DNA from: Chamaesiphon sp. 336R_metabinner_41 | Lineage (GTDB): Bacteria; Cyanobacteriota; Cyanobacteriia; Cyanobacteriales; Chamaesiphonaceae | Assembly (NCBI GenBank): GCA_025359915.1 | Contig: JANYDE010000039.1 | Location: 1 to 64,000, forward strand | Direction: 5' to 3' | Length of the DNA: 64,000 nucleotides | Part shown: in pieces, positions 42,430 through 51,522 of the stretch | Layout: each line of letters begins with the position of its first letter | Position numbering within the stretch: position 1 is the stretch's first letter | Notes under the pieces: generated by a model | Told to the model about the DNA's origin: nothing | The model's input: the letters and a program-made list of their open reading frames with translations, nothing else | Databases searched by the model: none | Translations under genes and position numbers: made by a program

Positions 42430-43662
42430 GTGAAATTATCGTGGCAACTACTTCAGGATCTAGAACAAAAACATGGAGGATGTTTTTACCTATTAGATCT
42501 GAGCAAATTCAAAGACAACTATTGTCAATTCTTGGGCAGCTTTCGATCGATCTACCAAAATACAAATATTGGCTATTCATACAAGACAAATTATATCCCT
42601 AGAATATGCCAGTCGGTATATGAGCTAGGTGGTTATGCTGAAGTTGTTTCGCAGATGGAATATGACTTAGCGATTAAAATTGGGGTACCACCAGCTAGAA
42701 TTATTTTCAATGGTCCGCTGAAATATCCACGAGATCTAGAACGAGCAGTAATAGCTGGTTCTACTGTTAATTTGGATTCGCTGCAAGAGGTGCAAATTAT
42801 TTGTGAGTTAGCTCAAAAACTGCCTGCGCAACAAATATCTGTAGGCTTGAGATGCAATTTTGATATTGGCACCGATCTGATCTCTCGATTTGGATTGGAT
42901 GTCGAAAATGGCGATCTAGATTACATCTTTGAAAAATTTAAAGAATTAGGCAATTGCCACGTCAAAGGGCTGCACTGTCATTTTACAACTGCGCAGAGAA
43001 GTCTAGAATCTTATGCCCTCAGAGCTAAGAAAATTATCGAAACAACCGATAAGTATTTTCCAGATCGTCCCCCTGAATTTATTGATGTCGGCGGTGGCTA
43101 TTTTGGGCATATGGATGAAGATTTAAGACAACAGTTTGATTTCTATATCCCGACATACCAAGAATATGCTGAGGTTATTGCAACTCAATTCAAACAGCGG
43201 TTCACCGGAGATTTGCAACCAGAACTGATTATCGAACCTGGTGTAGCACTTGTTGCCAATGTAATGAAATTTGTGGGCAAGGTCGTTGCTTTAAAGACAA
43301 TCCGATCGCGACATTTGGCTCTGGTCACTGGGAGCATTCATACAGTAAAACCGAGTAAGCAACTACCATTAACTGTTTATAAAAATGAATCGAATCATGC
43401 CCACATCGAATCAAATACGCCCATCGACCTGGTTGGATATACATGCATGGAACATGATTGCTTATATCCAGCATACCCAGTGCCAGTAAGCGTTGGAGAC
43501 TATACAGTATTTGACAATGTTGGAGCTTATTCAGTTGTATTCAAGCCACCATTTATTTGGCCGAGTCCACCGATAGTCAGCTACGACTCGACCACCAATA
43601 TTTATACACTGGCTCGGCGACAAGAGACGACTCAAGACGTGTTTGCCACCTACGAAATTTAA
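42430..43662 (+). CDS. PLP-dependent decarboxylase, fold type III (diaminopimelate/ornithine decarboxylase family)
   Basis: The 410-residue protein has the fold-III layout. The PLP lysine is in IGYSYKTNYIP (Lys52). An alanine-racemase-type barrel contains GLHCHFTTAQ and the glycine loop FIDVGGGYFG. Then come EPGVALVANV and a C-terminal beta domain with CMEHDCLYP (the C..D cross-subunit motif) and DNVGAYS. It is not clearly LysA, lacking LysA context, and is closer in size to BtrK-like enzymes that decarboxylate carrier-bound glutamate. It starts at GTG 42430 and is followed after 15 bases by an ATP-grasp gene. Confidence 0.85.
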   Translation: MKLSWQLLQDLEQKHGGCFYLLDLSKFKDNYCQFLGSFRSIYQNTNIGYSYKTNYIPRICQSVYELGGYAEVVSQMEYDLAIKIGVPPARIIFNGPLKYPRDLERAVIAGSTVNLDSLQEVQIICELAQKLPAQQISVGLRCNFDIGTDLISRFGLDVENGDLDYIFEKFKELGNCHVKGLHCHFTTAQRSLESYALRAKKIIETTDKYFPDRPPEFIDVGGGYFGHMDEDLRQQFDFYIPTYQEYAEVIATQFKQRFTGDLQPELIIEPGVALVANVMKFVGKVVALKTIRSRHLALVTGSIHTVKPSKQLPLTVYKNESNHAHIESNTPIDLVGYTCMEHDCLYPAYPVPVSVGDYTVFDNVGAYSVVFKPPFIWPSPPIVSYDSTTNIYTLARRQETTQDVFATYEI

Positions 43663-43677
43663 TAATCCCCAAATTAT

Positions 43678-44754
43678 ATGAATATCCTCTTAAGCTGTTC
43701 TGGTTGCCGCAACTATCTGATCGATTTTTTCAAAACAGCTCTGGCTGGCAAGGGACAGGTATTCGTCTGTGACTCCAATCCAGATGCTGTATCGTTGCAA
43801 GAAGCAGATCGGGCATTTATTATGCCGCGTTCGAGTCATCCCGAATACTTCGATCGATTGTTGGATCTTTGCAAGCAAAATAAGATTGGATTATTGATTT
43901 CCCTCAACGATCTAGAATTACCCCTTCTGGCACAACATCGCGATCGATTTTTAGAGATTGGGACTGTTCCGATGATCTCAGATCCAGCCGCGATCGATAT
44001 TTGTTTTGATAAGTGGAAAACATTTCAATTTCTCAAACAAAATAATATTCCTGCACCCAAGACATACAGATCCTTGGAGGATGCTCGTGAGGCGATTGCT
44101 AGCGGCGAACTGACATTTCCCTTGGTAATCAAACCACGCTGGGGAACTGCCTCAATTGGAATTGAATACCCCCAAGATGATGAAGAACTAGAATTAGCTT
44201 ATACGCTGGTCAAAAAGCGGCTCACCAGGACTATTTTAGCTACGGCTAGCTCGATCGATTCAGATCGTTCTGTCCTAATTCAGGAGCGGATTATCGGCGG
44301 TGAATATGGTCTAGATGTGATCAATAATCTCAATGGTGAATACGTTACCACCTTCGCTAAACGCAAATTGTCAATGCGTGGTGGCGAAACAGATTGCGCA
44401 CAGACAACTAGCAATCATCAACTCACCAACATCGGTGAAAAAATTGGTCGCAATCTCAAACATGTTGGCAATCTCGACTGCGATGTACTATCTGGTCCTC
44501 AAGGCTATTGTGTCTTGGAAATGAATCCCCGCTTCGGTGGTGGATATCCATTCTCTCATGTCGCTGGGGCCAATTTGCCCGCAGCCTTGATCGCCTGGGT
44601 GACTGGCAAACCAGTCGATCCCAATTGGTTTGCGATCGAACCCGATCTCATGATTTCCAAATGTGCTCGGTTGGTCACTCACACCGTACATTACAGTCCA
44701 GAAGTGTCGCCATTGCATGTTGTTGTCAAAGCAACTGCGGCAGTGACAGGATGA
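43678..44754 (+). CDS. ATP-grasp ligase (carbamoyl-phosphate-synthase-like)
   Basis: The 358-residue protein has a preATP-grasp domain (MNILLSCSGCRNYLIDFFKT), ATP-binding lid motifs (FPLVIKPRWGTASIGI) and the Mg2+ site VLEMNPRFGGGYPFSHVAGA. The best structural analogues are CarB-like/PylC-like ligases that join a carboxylate to an amine or thiol. Together with the preceding decarboxylase it makes an obvious two-gene unit. By analogy to BtrJ-BtrK it could charge an amino acid onto a carrier or small molecule. The substrate is unknown. A C-terminal cysteine (SKCARLVTH) may be functional. Confidence 0.85.
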   Translation: MNILLSCSGCRNYLIDFFKTALAGKGQVFVCDSNPDAVSLQEADRAFIMPRSSHPEYFDRLLDLCKQNKIGLLISLNDLELPLLAQHRDRFLEIGTVPMISDPAAIDICFDKWKTFQFLKQNNIPAPKTYRSLEDAREAIASGELTFPLVIKPRWGTASIGIEYPQDDEELELAYTLVKKRLTRTILATASSIDSDRSVLIQERIIGGEYGLDVINNLNGEYVTTFAKRKLSMRGGETDCAQTTSNHQLTNIGEKIGRNLKHVGNLDCDVLSGPQGYCVLEMNPRFGGGYPFSHVAGANLPAALIAWVTGKPVDPNWFAIEPDLMISKCARLVTHTVHYSPEVSPLHVVVKATAAVTG

Positions 44755-44916
44755 AGATGGGAGCTAAGGTATCTTTACAGGTTAATTGTGTAGAGATACC
44801 CTCAGGACTTGGGGACTTGGAGATTTGGAGATTTGGAGAATCATCCAGTCAATCAGCAACTATTCTCCTCGGTCGAGGCTCCGCCAACAACTATCAACTA
44901 AATTACGCTGTTTGGC

Positions 44917-46014
44917 TTAGAATGAAACAATTAGATACCCGTTTTGAAACTTTGCACCCGTAACACTCGATCCTTTGAGAGCTGGAGGCAACAAAATGTT
45001 GCGTCGTCGATCTCCGGCCTCGATCGTCACCTCTGGTCCCGATTGAGTCAGCTTGACTTGGGTTTTATCAAAACCAGGTAAATACAGCCGTACCTCGCGA
45101 TTTTGGATATCAATGGCGATCGGTTTCGGTGCCGTGACCGCTTGACTAAAGTCTGGCATCGCATCGAGTAGCGGTTGCCAATCCGTACCAACCCGTGTCG
45201 GGACGATCGTCACCGCTAAGGGGTCAAATTCGGCCGTTACGGTATCCTTAGTTGTACATTGGTTGACAAGTATCCCGCCGATCGTTAAACCCGACTGCTG
45301 GGCACTTCCCCAGAGATATTTGGCAGTAGCAACTGCGGCTGGATCTTCAGTAGTCACCAAATAACCCACCACTCGTTGAGGGTTGCTAATCATCAATTGA
45401 GCTTGCGCGAGAACATTCGTCGCTTCCTGCACGGGTTGTGACATCACACTTTCTCCCGTCCATGCGATCGTCAAAACCGCTGCCATTGCGGGTTGCATAA
45501 TTGGCGAGATCGTTTTCCACAGATCTGATTCTTCAACAACAGCAATAAAGCGACGGAGATACCAACTGAGACTATCTGGCATTCCCGCCATTGCTAGCGT
45601 CGCCATGTCACCAGTCCCATCGTAGACAATGACATCATACTTGCCACTAGCATCATACTGGCGTAGCTCATTTAACGCGATCGCACCATCCATTCCTGGT
45701 AGAATCGCTAATTCTTGCCCATAAACACTGCGCAACAGTGGCGTGCGTAGATACCGCGCTTCGATTTGCTTGACTTGTTCCCAACCACGCTCGATCGAGA
45801 TAGTCGCCGAAATTGATACTACCTCTAGATTTGCGCCAATTGATTTGGGTTTATCGGTGAGGGGAACACCCAGCAAGATCCCCGTCGCAGGCGTAGGATC
45901 TTGACTGACAAATAATACTCGCCGACCGAGGTTAGCTTGTTGTTTAGCGGCGGCGATCGCTACTGTAGTACGACCGGAGCCGCCTTTACCAAGGAAGGTG
46001 AGAATTTGGGGCAT
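44917..46014 (-). CDS. ArsA/Get3-like ATPase with C-terminal HSP20-like domain
   Basis: The 365-residue protein starts with an intact deviant P-loop (FLGKGGSGRTTVAIAAAKQQ) and shows DGTGDMATLAMAGMPDSLSW and other ArsA-family segments. The C-terminal 80 residues (PIAIDIQNREVRLYLPGFDK, ..VTIEAGDRRRNILLP) form an alpha-crystallin-like domain, as in the cyanobacterial ArsA_HSP20 group. This group probably delivers proteins to membranes rather than pumping arsenite; it lacks the paired ATPase halves of ArsA. It is 1 base upstream of no other gene; a DUF2862 gene precedes it on the same strand, separated by 1 base. Confidence 0.88.
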   Translation of the reverse strand: MPQILTFLGKGGSGRTTVAIAAAKQQANLGRRVLFVSQDPTPATGILLGVPLTDKPKSIGANLEVVSISATISIERGWEQVKQIEARYLRTPLLRSVYGQELAILPGMDGAIALNELRQYDASGKYDVIVYDGTGDMATLAMAGMPDSLSWYLRRFIAVVEESDLWKTISPIMQPAMAAVLTIAWTGESVMSQPVQEATNVLAQAQLMISNPQRVVGYLVTTEDPAAVATAKYLWGSAQQSGLTIGGILVNQCTTKDTVTAEFDPLAVTIVPTRVGTDWQPLLDAMPDFSQAVTAPKPIAIDIQNREVRLYLPGFDKTQVKLTQSGPEVTIEAGDRRRNILLPPALKGSSVTGAKFQNGYLIVSF

Positions 46015-46015
46015 A

Positions 46016-46210
46016 TTATTCTACAACTTTGAGTTCATCTTCAAAAAACCAGGTACTAGTCTTGTCTTCAAATTCGACGACGGCACCAACACCACTACCG
46101 TCAGTCATTTTAAAATCTTTAACTGTACCTACTTTACCTAGTTTACTCACAACGCCGTTCGATACCTTATCTCTGAGGCGATAAACTTTGACTTGTTGTC
46201 CGATTTCCAT
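46016..46210 (-). CDS. DUF2862 small beta protein
   Basis: The 64-residue protein (MEIGQQVKVYRLRDKVSNGV, then GKVGTVKDFKM and STWFFEDELKVV) is a cyanobacterial DUF2862 protein, a small SH3-like barrel of unknown function. It is first in a two-gene operon with the ArsA-like ATPase (its stop is 1 base before that ATG), suggesting a shared role. Confidence 0.85.
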   Translation of the reverse strand: MEIGQQVKVYRLRDKVSNGVVSKLGKVGTVKDFKMTDGSGVGAVVEFEDKTSTWFFEDELKVVE

Positions 46211-46404
46211 TTAACTTAAATTTTTTTGATATTCTCCATCCCACAGTTTACCCGAATTCTACACTCAGTTTCGCGCTCTAGTCTCGATCGTTTTTGGGTA
46301 AAATAGCTATGATGACCTCTCACCTCAATATTCCTATCCCCTATTCTCTATTCCCTATCCCCTTCCGCCACTATCCAATCTAGCGACACACTAGTCTAGT
46401 AGCC

Positions 46405-46806
46405 ATGTTCCAGTCCGAACTACCCAGATACCTGCCTACCGCAGACGAATTACCTTGCTCTGACGATACTCCAGTGGATAACGAACTTCAAGAATTGATA
46501 CCTGGCTTACTCAAATCAATTTTACAGATTTTGTGGGCAGAACGGATGGATTGGTTTTTTGGAATCGATATGGGTGTCTATTATCATCCAGAACAGCCTG
46601 CAATCGTCCCTGATGGCTTCCTCAGTCTGGGTGTGGAGAGATTATTCTATGATGAGGAGCTACGCCCTAGTTATGTGCTGTGGGAAGAGCAAGTCGTGCC
46701 CAGTTTTGTGCTAGAAGTAGTTTCGATTACTCCAGGGCGGGAATATACCAGCAAGCTCGATGAATCTGCCAGAATGGGAGTCCCGATCTTCGCGAGTAAT
46801 AAGTAA
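46405..46806 (+). pseudogene. Uma2 family protein, C-terminally truncated by a tandem repeat
   Basis: The 133-residue ORF has the Uma2 N-terminal and core region (MFQSELPRYLPTADELPCSD, AIVPDGFLSLGVER, SFVLEVVSITPGREYTSKLD), including the PD and ExV catalytic segments. It then runs ARMGVPIFASNK and stops inside an AAGTAAT heptamer array. Normal members continue for 60-100 residues with a structural C-terminal half. The array appears to have replaced it. Confidence 0.7.
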
Positions 46807-46874
46807 CAAGTAACAAGTAATAAGTAATAAGTAACAAGTAATAAGTAATAAGTAATAAGTAATAAGTAATAAGC
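46796..46874. repeat. AAGTAAT/AAGTAAC heptamer array (about 11 units)
   Basis: Around eleven consecutive heptamers, mixing AAGTAAC and AAGTAAT, start inside the truncated Uma2 gene and end just before the convergent hybrid kinase gene. Confidence 0.9.
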
Positions 46875-46883
46875 ATTGAAAAA

Positions 46884-49800
46884 CTATGTTGATGAGTTAC
46901 TCGGAATGAATGATGTCGATCGATCGCCGATTAATTGTTGAATGGTTTGGCGTAATTGTTTTAATTTGGCTGGTTTGGATAAGTATTCGTTGGCTCCACT
47001 AGCTAGACAGGTTTCTCGATCTCCTGGCATGGCTAAGGCGGTGAGAGCGATGATTGGGGTGTGCATGATTTCGGGGATATGGCGGATTTTGTCGATCGCT
47101 TCGAGTCCATCCATTCCGGGCATTTGAATATCCATTAAGATCAGATCTGGTTGATGCAATTGGGCGAGTTTTATTACTTCGATGCCATCATTTGCCACAA
47201 TCAGATCATAGCCTGAATGGGTTAGGTAGAGGGAAAAGGTTTCGATATTAGTTTTGTTGTCTTCTGCTAATAAAATTAGCGGTTTTTCACGTTGACAATT
47301 TGGCTGCTCTATGGTTTCGGATTCAGTTAAGGATGGTTGGATCGATGAAGTTGTGAAGGATAAATTTTCGGAGATCAATCTAGGTACTCGACTTTCACTT
47401 TCTGGCTCTTTGTCAATCTGTAGTTTAGGGATTGGCTGTTGCTGTTGCTGTTGTTGTTGGAGGGGAATTGATGGCAAGGAGCAGACGGCAACATAAGGTA
47501 AAGTGATGGTAAAACAGCTACCTTGTCCTGGGGTACTAGTAACTTTAATATTGCCATTTTGGGCTTCTACTAATCTTTTTACTAATGCTAAACCTAATCC
47601 GGTGCCATTATATTGACGGCTGAGACTACTATCAATTTGGACAAAGGATTGAAAGAGTTTGGGCATGTTTTCTTGGGCGATGCCAATACCAGTATCGATC
47701 ACTTTGAACTGAAGTAAAGATCGATCGAAATCGCGATTTACTGATAGGCTTACTTTACCGCCAGCGGGGGTGAATTTAACGGCGTTGTTGAGGAGATTGA
47801 TTAACATCTGACGCACCCGCAATTCATCGATCGAGATTTTATCTTCGTCTGGGGGGATGTGAGTTTCGATCTGAATATTTTTACCCATCGCTAGTTGACG
47901 AACGAATGTTAAACTAGAGTCACAGATGTGCGAGACAGAGGTGGTGACAACATTTAGCTCTAAATGACCAGATTCAATTTTAGCTAAGTCCAAAATTTCG
48001 GTAATTAAATCTAACAAGTGCTGTCCACTTTGTTCGATCGTGGCAATTGATGTTTGTTGGAGCTTATTTAGTTCTCCATAAATACTCTCTTGCAATCCTT
48101 CTGATAATCCTAGTATTGCATTCAGCGGCGTGCGCAATTCGTGACTCATCACTGCTAGAAATTCACTTTTTGCCTGATTTGCCTCATCGGCTAATCGTTG
48201 GGCTTCCTTAGCATTTTCGAGCAATTGGGCTTGATAAAGTGCGACCCCAATATGGGTAGCAATCTGATGCGCAAAATCAATCTCCCAATCTTTCCACTCA
48301 CGGGGATTAGCACATTGATGGATACATAAAAATCCCCATAAATTATCCTTCAATCGTAAAGGTATGATTAAATTAGCTCGAACATCAAACTGGGCGAGGA
48401 TATCAATATGGCATTGTGATAATTCGGCGGTGTAAATATCTGCGACTGCTTGAATTTTTCCGGCATTATAATCTGCGGCAAATCGATCGCCAAAACAATG
48501 ATCTTGGATTTTGTAGGTGAGAGCTGATGGATACAGTGGATTGACATCTTCTGATATAAATTCTCCGATTCCATACTCAGATTCAGGATCGAAACGAAAA
48601 ATCCCCACCCGATCTGCACTCATAAACTCGCGGACTTCGAGCGTGGTAGCGGCAAAAATTTGATTCAAATCTAGAGACTCCCGAATCTTGCCAATCACTC
48701 CCGCTAGGGCTTGTTGTTGCTCTTCCATTACGGGGACGCGACTGGCTTTGTGTTGGGTGATTTCTAGTAGTTCTGCTTGTTGAAGTGCAGCTCCTAAATG
48801 TTTACCCATTTGAGTCACAAAAGCTACTTCAGAATTTTCCCAGATCCGAGGATTGGAGTGATGATACATCCCCAATAATCCCCACAGTTTTCGCCCGACA
48901 AATACCGGAACGATCGCAAAGGCTCGAATATGATAACTCTCTAATACCTCAATATGACAACGAGAGAGATTAGCATCATAAATATCGCTCACAACTGACA
49001 CTTGTCGATCGCGATAACGTCCGCCTTGAGTCAATTGTAAATAACTATCATTCCAAGTAGTTGCTGTTGCTAGAATAACCTGTTCCCAGCCAGGTGCGAT
49101 CGAATCACAATCAGTCATAAAACCACCACCCCAATCTTCATCAAAGCGGTAAATCGCCACTCGATCGATCTCCAGTAATTGCCGTACTTCCTCAGTAGCT
49201 GTCCGAATTGTAGTTTTTACATCCCAAGCATTCTGCAAAGTACCCAAGACTCTCGCTAGAGCGCGTTGTTGCTTGCCATTTGCGGTAGCGTGTTCTAATT
49301 CGGCGGTCCGAATTTGGATCTGTTGATTGAGATTGGCGTTGAGAAATTGCACCTGTCTGTACAGCCGATGCTGTTTGACAGCAGCCGCAAACCGCTCACT
49401 CAGAGCCTGCGCCAGTCGAATATCCGCTGGAGTCCATGCCTGTGCTTGTCCGGTGCGGACTTGTCGCCAAGCGGCAAAAGATTGACGGGGAGCCATTTGT
49501 CGCTTGTCTGGATCGCAGGTACCAGCCCAAACTAGTTCGTTCTCAATATCACCGCGAAAAATCGTCAGACAACCGATCGATTCTGCGCCTAATTGGAGTG
49601 GAATAATTAATAATCCGCGAATATTAGTGGCTTCAAAAGCCGGAGTGAGCGATCGAAATAACGGTTCTTGATAAATATCTGCAACCGCCCAAATATTTGA
49701 TTCGATGGCGGATCCTGAGGGCAATTCTGCGAGGGCATAAACAGATCGCATCCACTCCACCGACCAAGCTCTAGGTACTAAACTGCTACTATCTTGACTA

Positions 49801-50756
49801 GGAGTGGTAGCCACTGAAGTGAGATATTTTTGCCACAGCAGATTTTCTTCAATATAAGGATAATCGATCGGATCGGGTTGCGTCCCACAACTATACAATT
49901 CCGCCCACTGTTTACTACTTTGAATCGGTCGATCGACAGTAGTATTTTGGGGCAGATATAATCGCCCGCCCACAGCTTGAAAGATCGCCACAGTCTCATC
50001 CAGGGCAGCTTGTAGCTCTACCGTTGAGGTGGCATGGAGACGACTAGTCACCCGATTGAGTGCGGCTTCTTGGTGGGCTTGTTGGCGGACTCGATCGAGT
50101 AGCATTGACTGAGTAATTGCCACAGCCAATCGATCGACCACAAACTGAAGCGATGATAACTCGGTTTCGGTTACTTCCAGCCGATCGGCATGATGGCACA
50201 CCAGCAAGCCCCATAGCTGCTCCTCTGGCTGGAGCGATGGCAGTTGACTTGTGTTTTTGTCTTCAATGACGATCGGCACCACTACAGAGGATTTTACCCC
50301 CATCGCCCGCAAATATTCGACATGGCATGGATCCACCTCTCGATACTGCAAATCCGCACCCGTACTTTGCCCATTTTCGGCGGATGCTAGCGGACTAAGG
50401 CCGATCGATTGAGAGTCCAAATCAACGATTGTCCGCACCCGCGCTCTTAGATATAATTCTCGTGCATAGGGCGGAATATCATCGGCGGGGAAATGTAAAT
50501 CCAACAGCGAAGGGAGGCGATCTTTAGTCACTGCTTCCGCAATCACTAAACCATGTCCATCTGGCTGAAACTGATAGATTTTGACTCGATCTGTATCTAA
50601 AAAATCCCGCACTTGAGCAACGGTAGCCGCCAAAATTTCCGGTAGTTCCAACGATCGATTAATCTGCGTCGTCATCTGACTGATCAACCGCTGCTGACTA
50701 ATAGGTAAATTTAATTCGCTACCAATCTGGGGGTTGTTTTCAGGTAAGAACGGCAT
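46884..50756 (-). CDS. Bilin-binding multi-GAF hybrid sensor histidine kinase (phytochrome/cyanobacteriochrome type)
   Basis: From ATG 50756 the protein has 1290 residues; numbering here is from seven residues upstream (TTG). It has four GAF domains. GAF1 (about 45-225) carries the phytochrome FPADDIP..ARELY motif and a Cys-His pair, DPCHVEYLRAMGV (Cys151). GAF2 (about 245-475) lacks such a pair. GAF3 (about 510-670) has WNDSYLQLTQGGRYR and LSRCHIEVL (Cys607), typical of red/green cyanobacteriochromes. GAF4 (about 690-850) has a second Cys in DHCF (Cys761) and LSQCHIDIL (Cys789), the DXCF type. A HisKA domain (His879), an HATPase, a polyGln run and a receiver domain (Asp1216) follow. Confidence 0.9.
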   Translation of the reverse strand: MPFLPENNPQIGSELNLPISQQRLISQMTTQINRSLELPEILAATVAQVRDFLDTDRVKIYQFQPDGHGLVIAEAVTKDRLPSLLDLHFPADDIPPYARELYLRARVRTIVDLDSQSIGLSPLASAENGQSTGADLQYREVDPCHVEYLRAMGVKSSVVVPIVIEDKNTSQLPSLQPEEQLWGLLVCHHADRLEVTETELSSLQFVVDRLAVAITQSMLLDRVRQQAHQEAALNRVTSRLHATSTVELQAALDETVAIFQAVGGRLYLPQNTTVDRPIQSSKQWAELYSCGTQPDPIDYPYIEENLLWQKYLTSVATTPSQDSSSLVPRAWSVEWMRSVYALAELPSGSAIESNIWAVADIYQEPLFRSLTPAFEATNIRGLLIIPLQLGAESIGCLTIFRGDIENELVWAGTCDPDKRQMAPRQSFAAWRQVRTGQAQAWTPADIRLAQALSERFAAAVKQHRLYRQVQFLNANLNQQIQIRTAELEHATANGKQQRALARVLGTLQNAWDVKTTIRTATEEVRQLLEIDRVAIYRFDEDWGGGFMTDCDSIAPGWEQVILATATTWNDSYLQLTQGGRYRDRQVSVVSDIYDANLSRCHIEVLESYHIRAFAIVPVFVGRKLWGLLGMYHHSNPRIWENSEVAFVTQMGKHLGAALQQAELLEITQHKASRVPVMEEQQQALAGVIGKIRESLDLNQIFAATTLEVREFMSADRVGIFRFDPESEYGIGEFISEDVNPLYPSALTYKIQDHCFGDRFAADYNAGKIQAVADIYTAELSQCHIDILAQFDVRANLIIPLRLKDNLWGFLCIHQCANPREWKDWEIDFAHQIATHIGVALYQAQLLENAKEAQRLADEANQAKSEFLAVMSHELRTPLNAILGLSEGLQESIYGELNKLQQTSIATIEQSGQHLLDLITEILDLAKIESGHLELNVVTTSVSHICDSSLTFVRQLAMGKNIQIETHIPPDEDKISIDELRVRQMLINLLNNAVKFTPAGGKVSLSVNRDFDRSLLQFKVIDTGIGIAQENMPKLFQSFVQIDSSLSRQYNGTGLGLALVKRLVEAQNGNIKVTSTPGQGSCFTITLPYVAVCSLPSIPLQQQQQQQQPIPKLQIDKEPESESRVPRLISENLSFTTSSIQPSLTESETIEQPNCQREKPLILLAEDNKTNIETFSLYLTHSGYDLIVANDGIEVIKLAQLHQPDLILMDIQMPGMDGLEAIDKIRHIPEIMHTPIIALTALAMPGDRETCLASGANEYLSKPAKLKQLRQTIQQLIGDRSTSFIPSNSST

Positions 50757-50818
50757 CAATGTTGCTCCGAAAATCAAGGTGTCTGCTTACCTTACAATTC
50801 CCCGAAGTCGATCGATTA

Positions 50819-51406
50819 TCACCAAATCGAACCTAGATCGATCGTCAACCCAGGTAGTACACCTTCCCCATCCAGAATGGTTGGAGATTGCAATACTTCG
50901 ACATCCTGCCCTAATCGATAAATCTCTACTTGCTGCTTCTGAGGATCGATCAACCAGCCCAGGCGCACCCCCGCCGCTTGATACTCCTCCATCTTCTCTC
51001 TCAGTTTTGGCATTCTATCTGTATCAGATCGTAGCTCAATCACAAAATCGGGGATTACTTGCGGAAACTTAACACCAGCGGGGACATTTGCAAGCTTAGA
51101 CTTTTCAATCCAGGTGACATCAGGCGATCTGACGGCTCCATTGGGAAGGGTAAACCCACCGGATGAATCAAAAGCTCGACCTAGCTTGGTTTGGCGATTC
51201 CAGATTTCTAGGTCAGTTCCTAAGCTTAAATTTCGTTCCGAACTTTCCCAACCTGCTGGTGCCATAACAATTAATTCTCCACTGGCTGTCAATTCTAACG
51301 ATCGATCTGGATTATCTTGGCACAGCTTCTCAAACTCCTCATGGGTGATACGAAGAGTAATGCTCTGAACATCTAATAACAATGGTTTGGTTTCTAAAGA
51401 TTGCAT
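50819..51406 (-). CDS. Uma2 family (DUF820) nuclease-like protein, complete
   Basis: This 195-residue protein has all parts of Uma2/DUF820: ITHEEFEKLCQDNPDRSLEL, SPDVTWIEKS, the VIPDFVIELRSDTDR core with the PD...ExR catalytic pattern, then LREKMEEYQAAGVRLGWLID and LPGLTIDL. The fold is a PD-(D/E)XK nuclease and cyanobacteria carry many paralogues, of unknown role. It starts 117 bases from the photoreceptor kinase start and points the same way. Two decayed relatives are elsewhere in the window. Confidence 0.85.
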   Translation of the reverse strand: MQSLETKPLLLDVQSITLRITHEEFEKLCQDNPDRSLELTASGELIVMAPAGWESSERNLSLGTDLEIWNRQTKLGRAFDSSGGFTLPNGAVRSPDVTWIEKSKLANVPAGVKFPQVIPDFVIELRSDTDRMPKLREKMEEYQAAGVRLGWLIDPQKQQVEIYRLGQDVEVLQSPTILDGEGVLPGLTIDLGSIW

Positions 51407-51522
51407 CTGTTACTTTCTCCCCGTCTAGATCGGATTATTTCTATTAGAACACGATTCACCATCCCCTAACTTTAGAACTTTTTCTGGGCATTCTAAATAT
51501 AGTTGGCTCAGGTATATCACAA

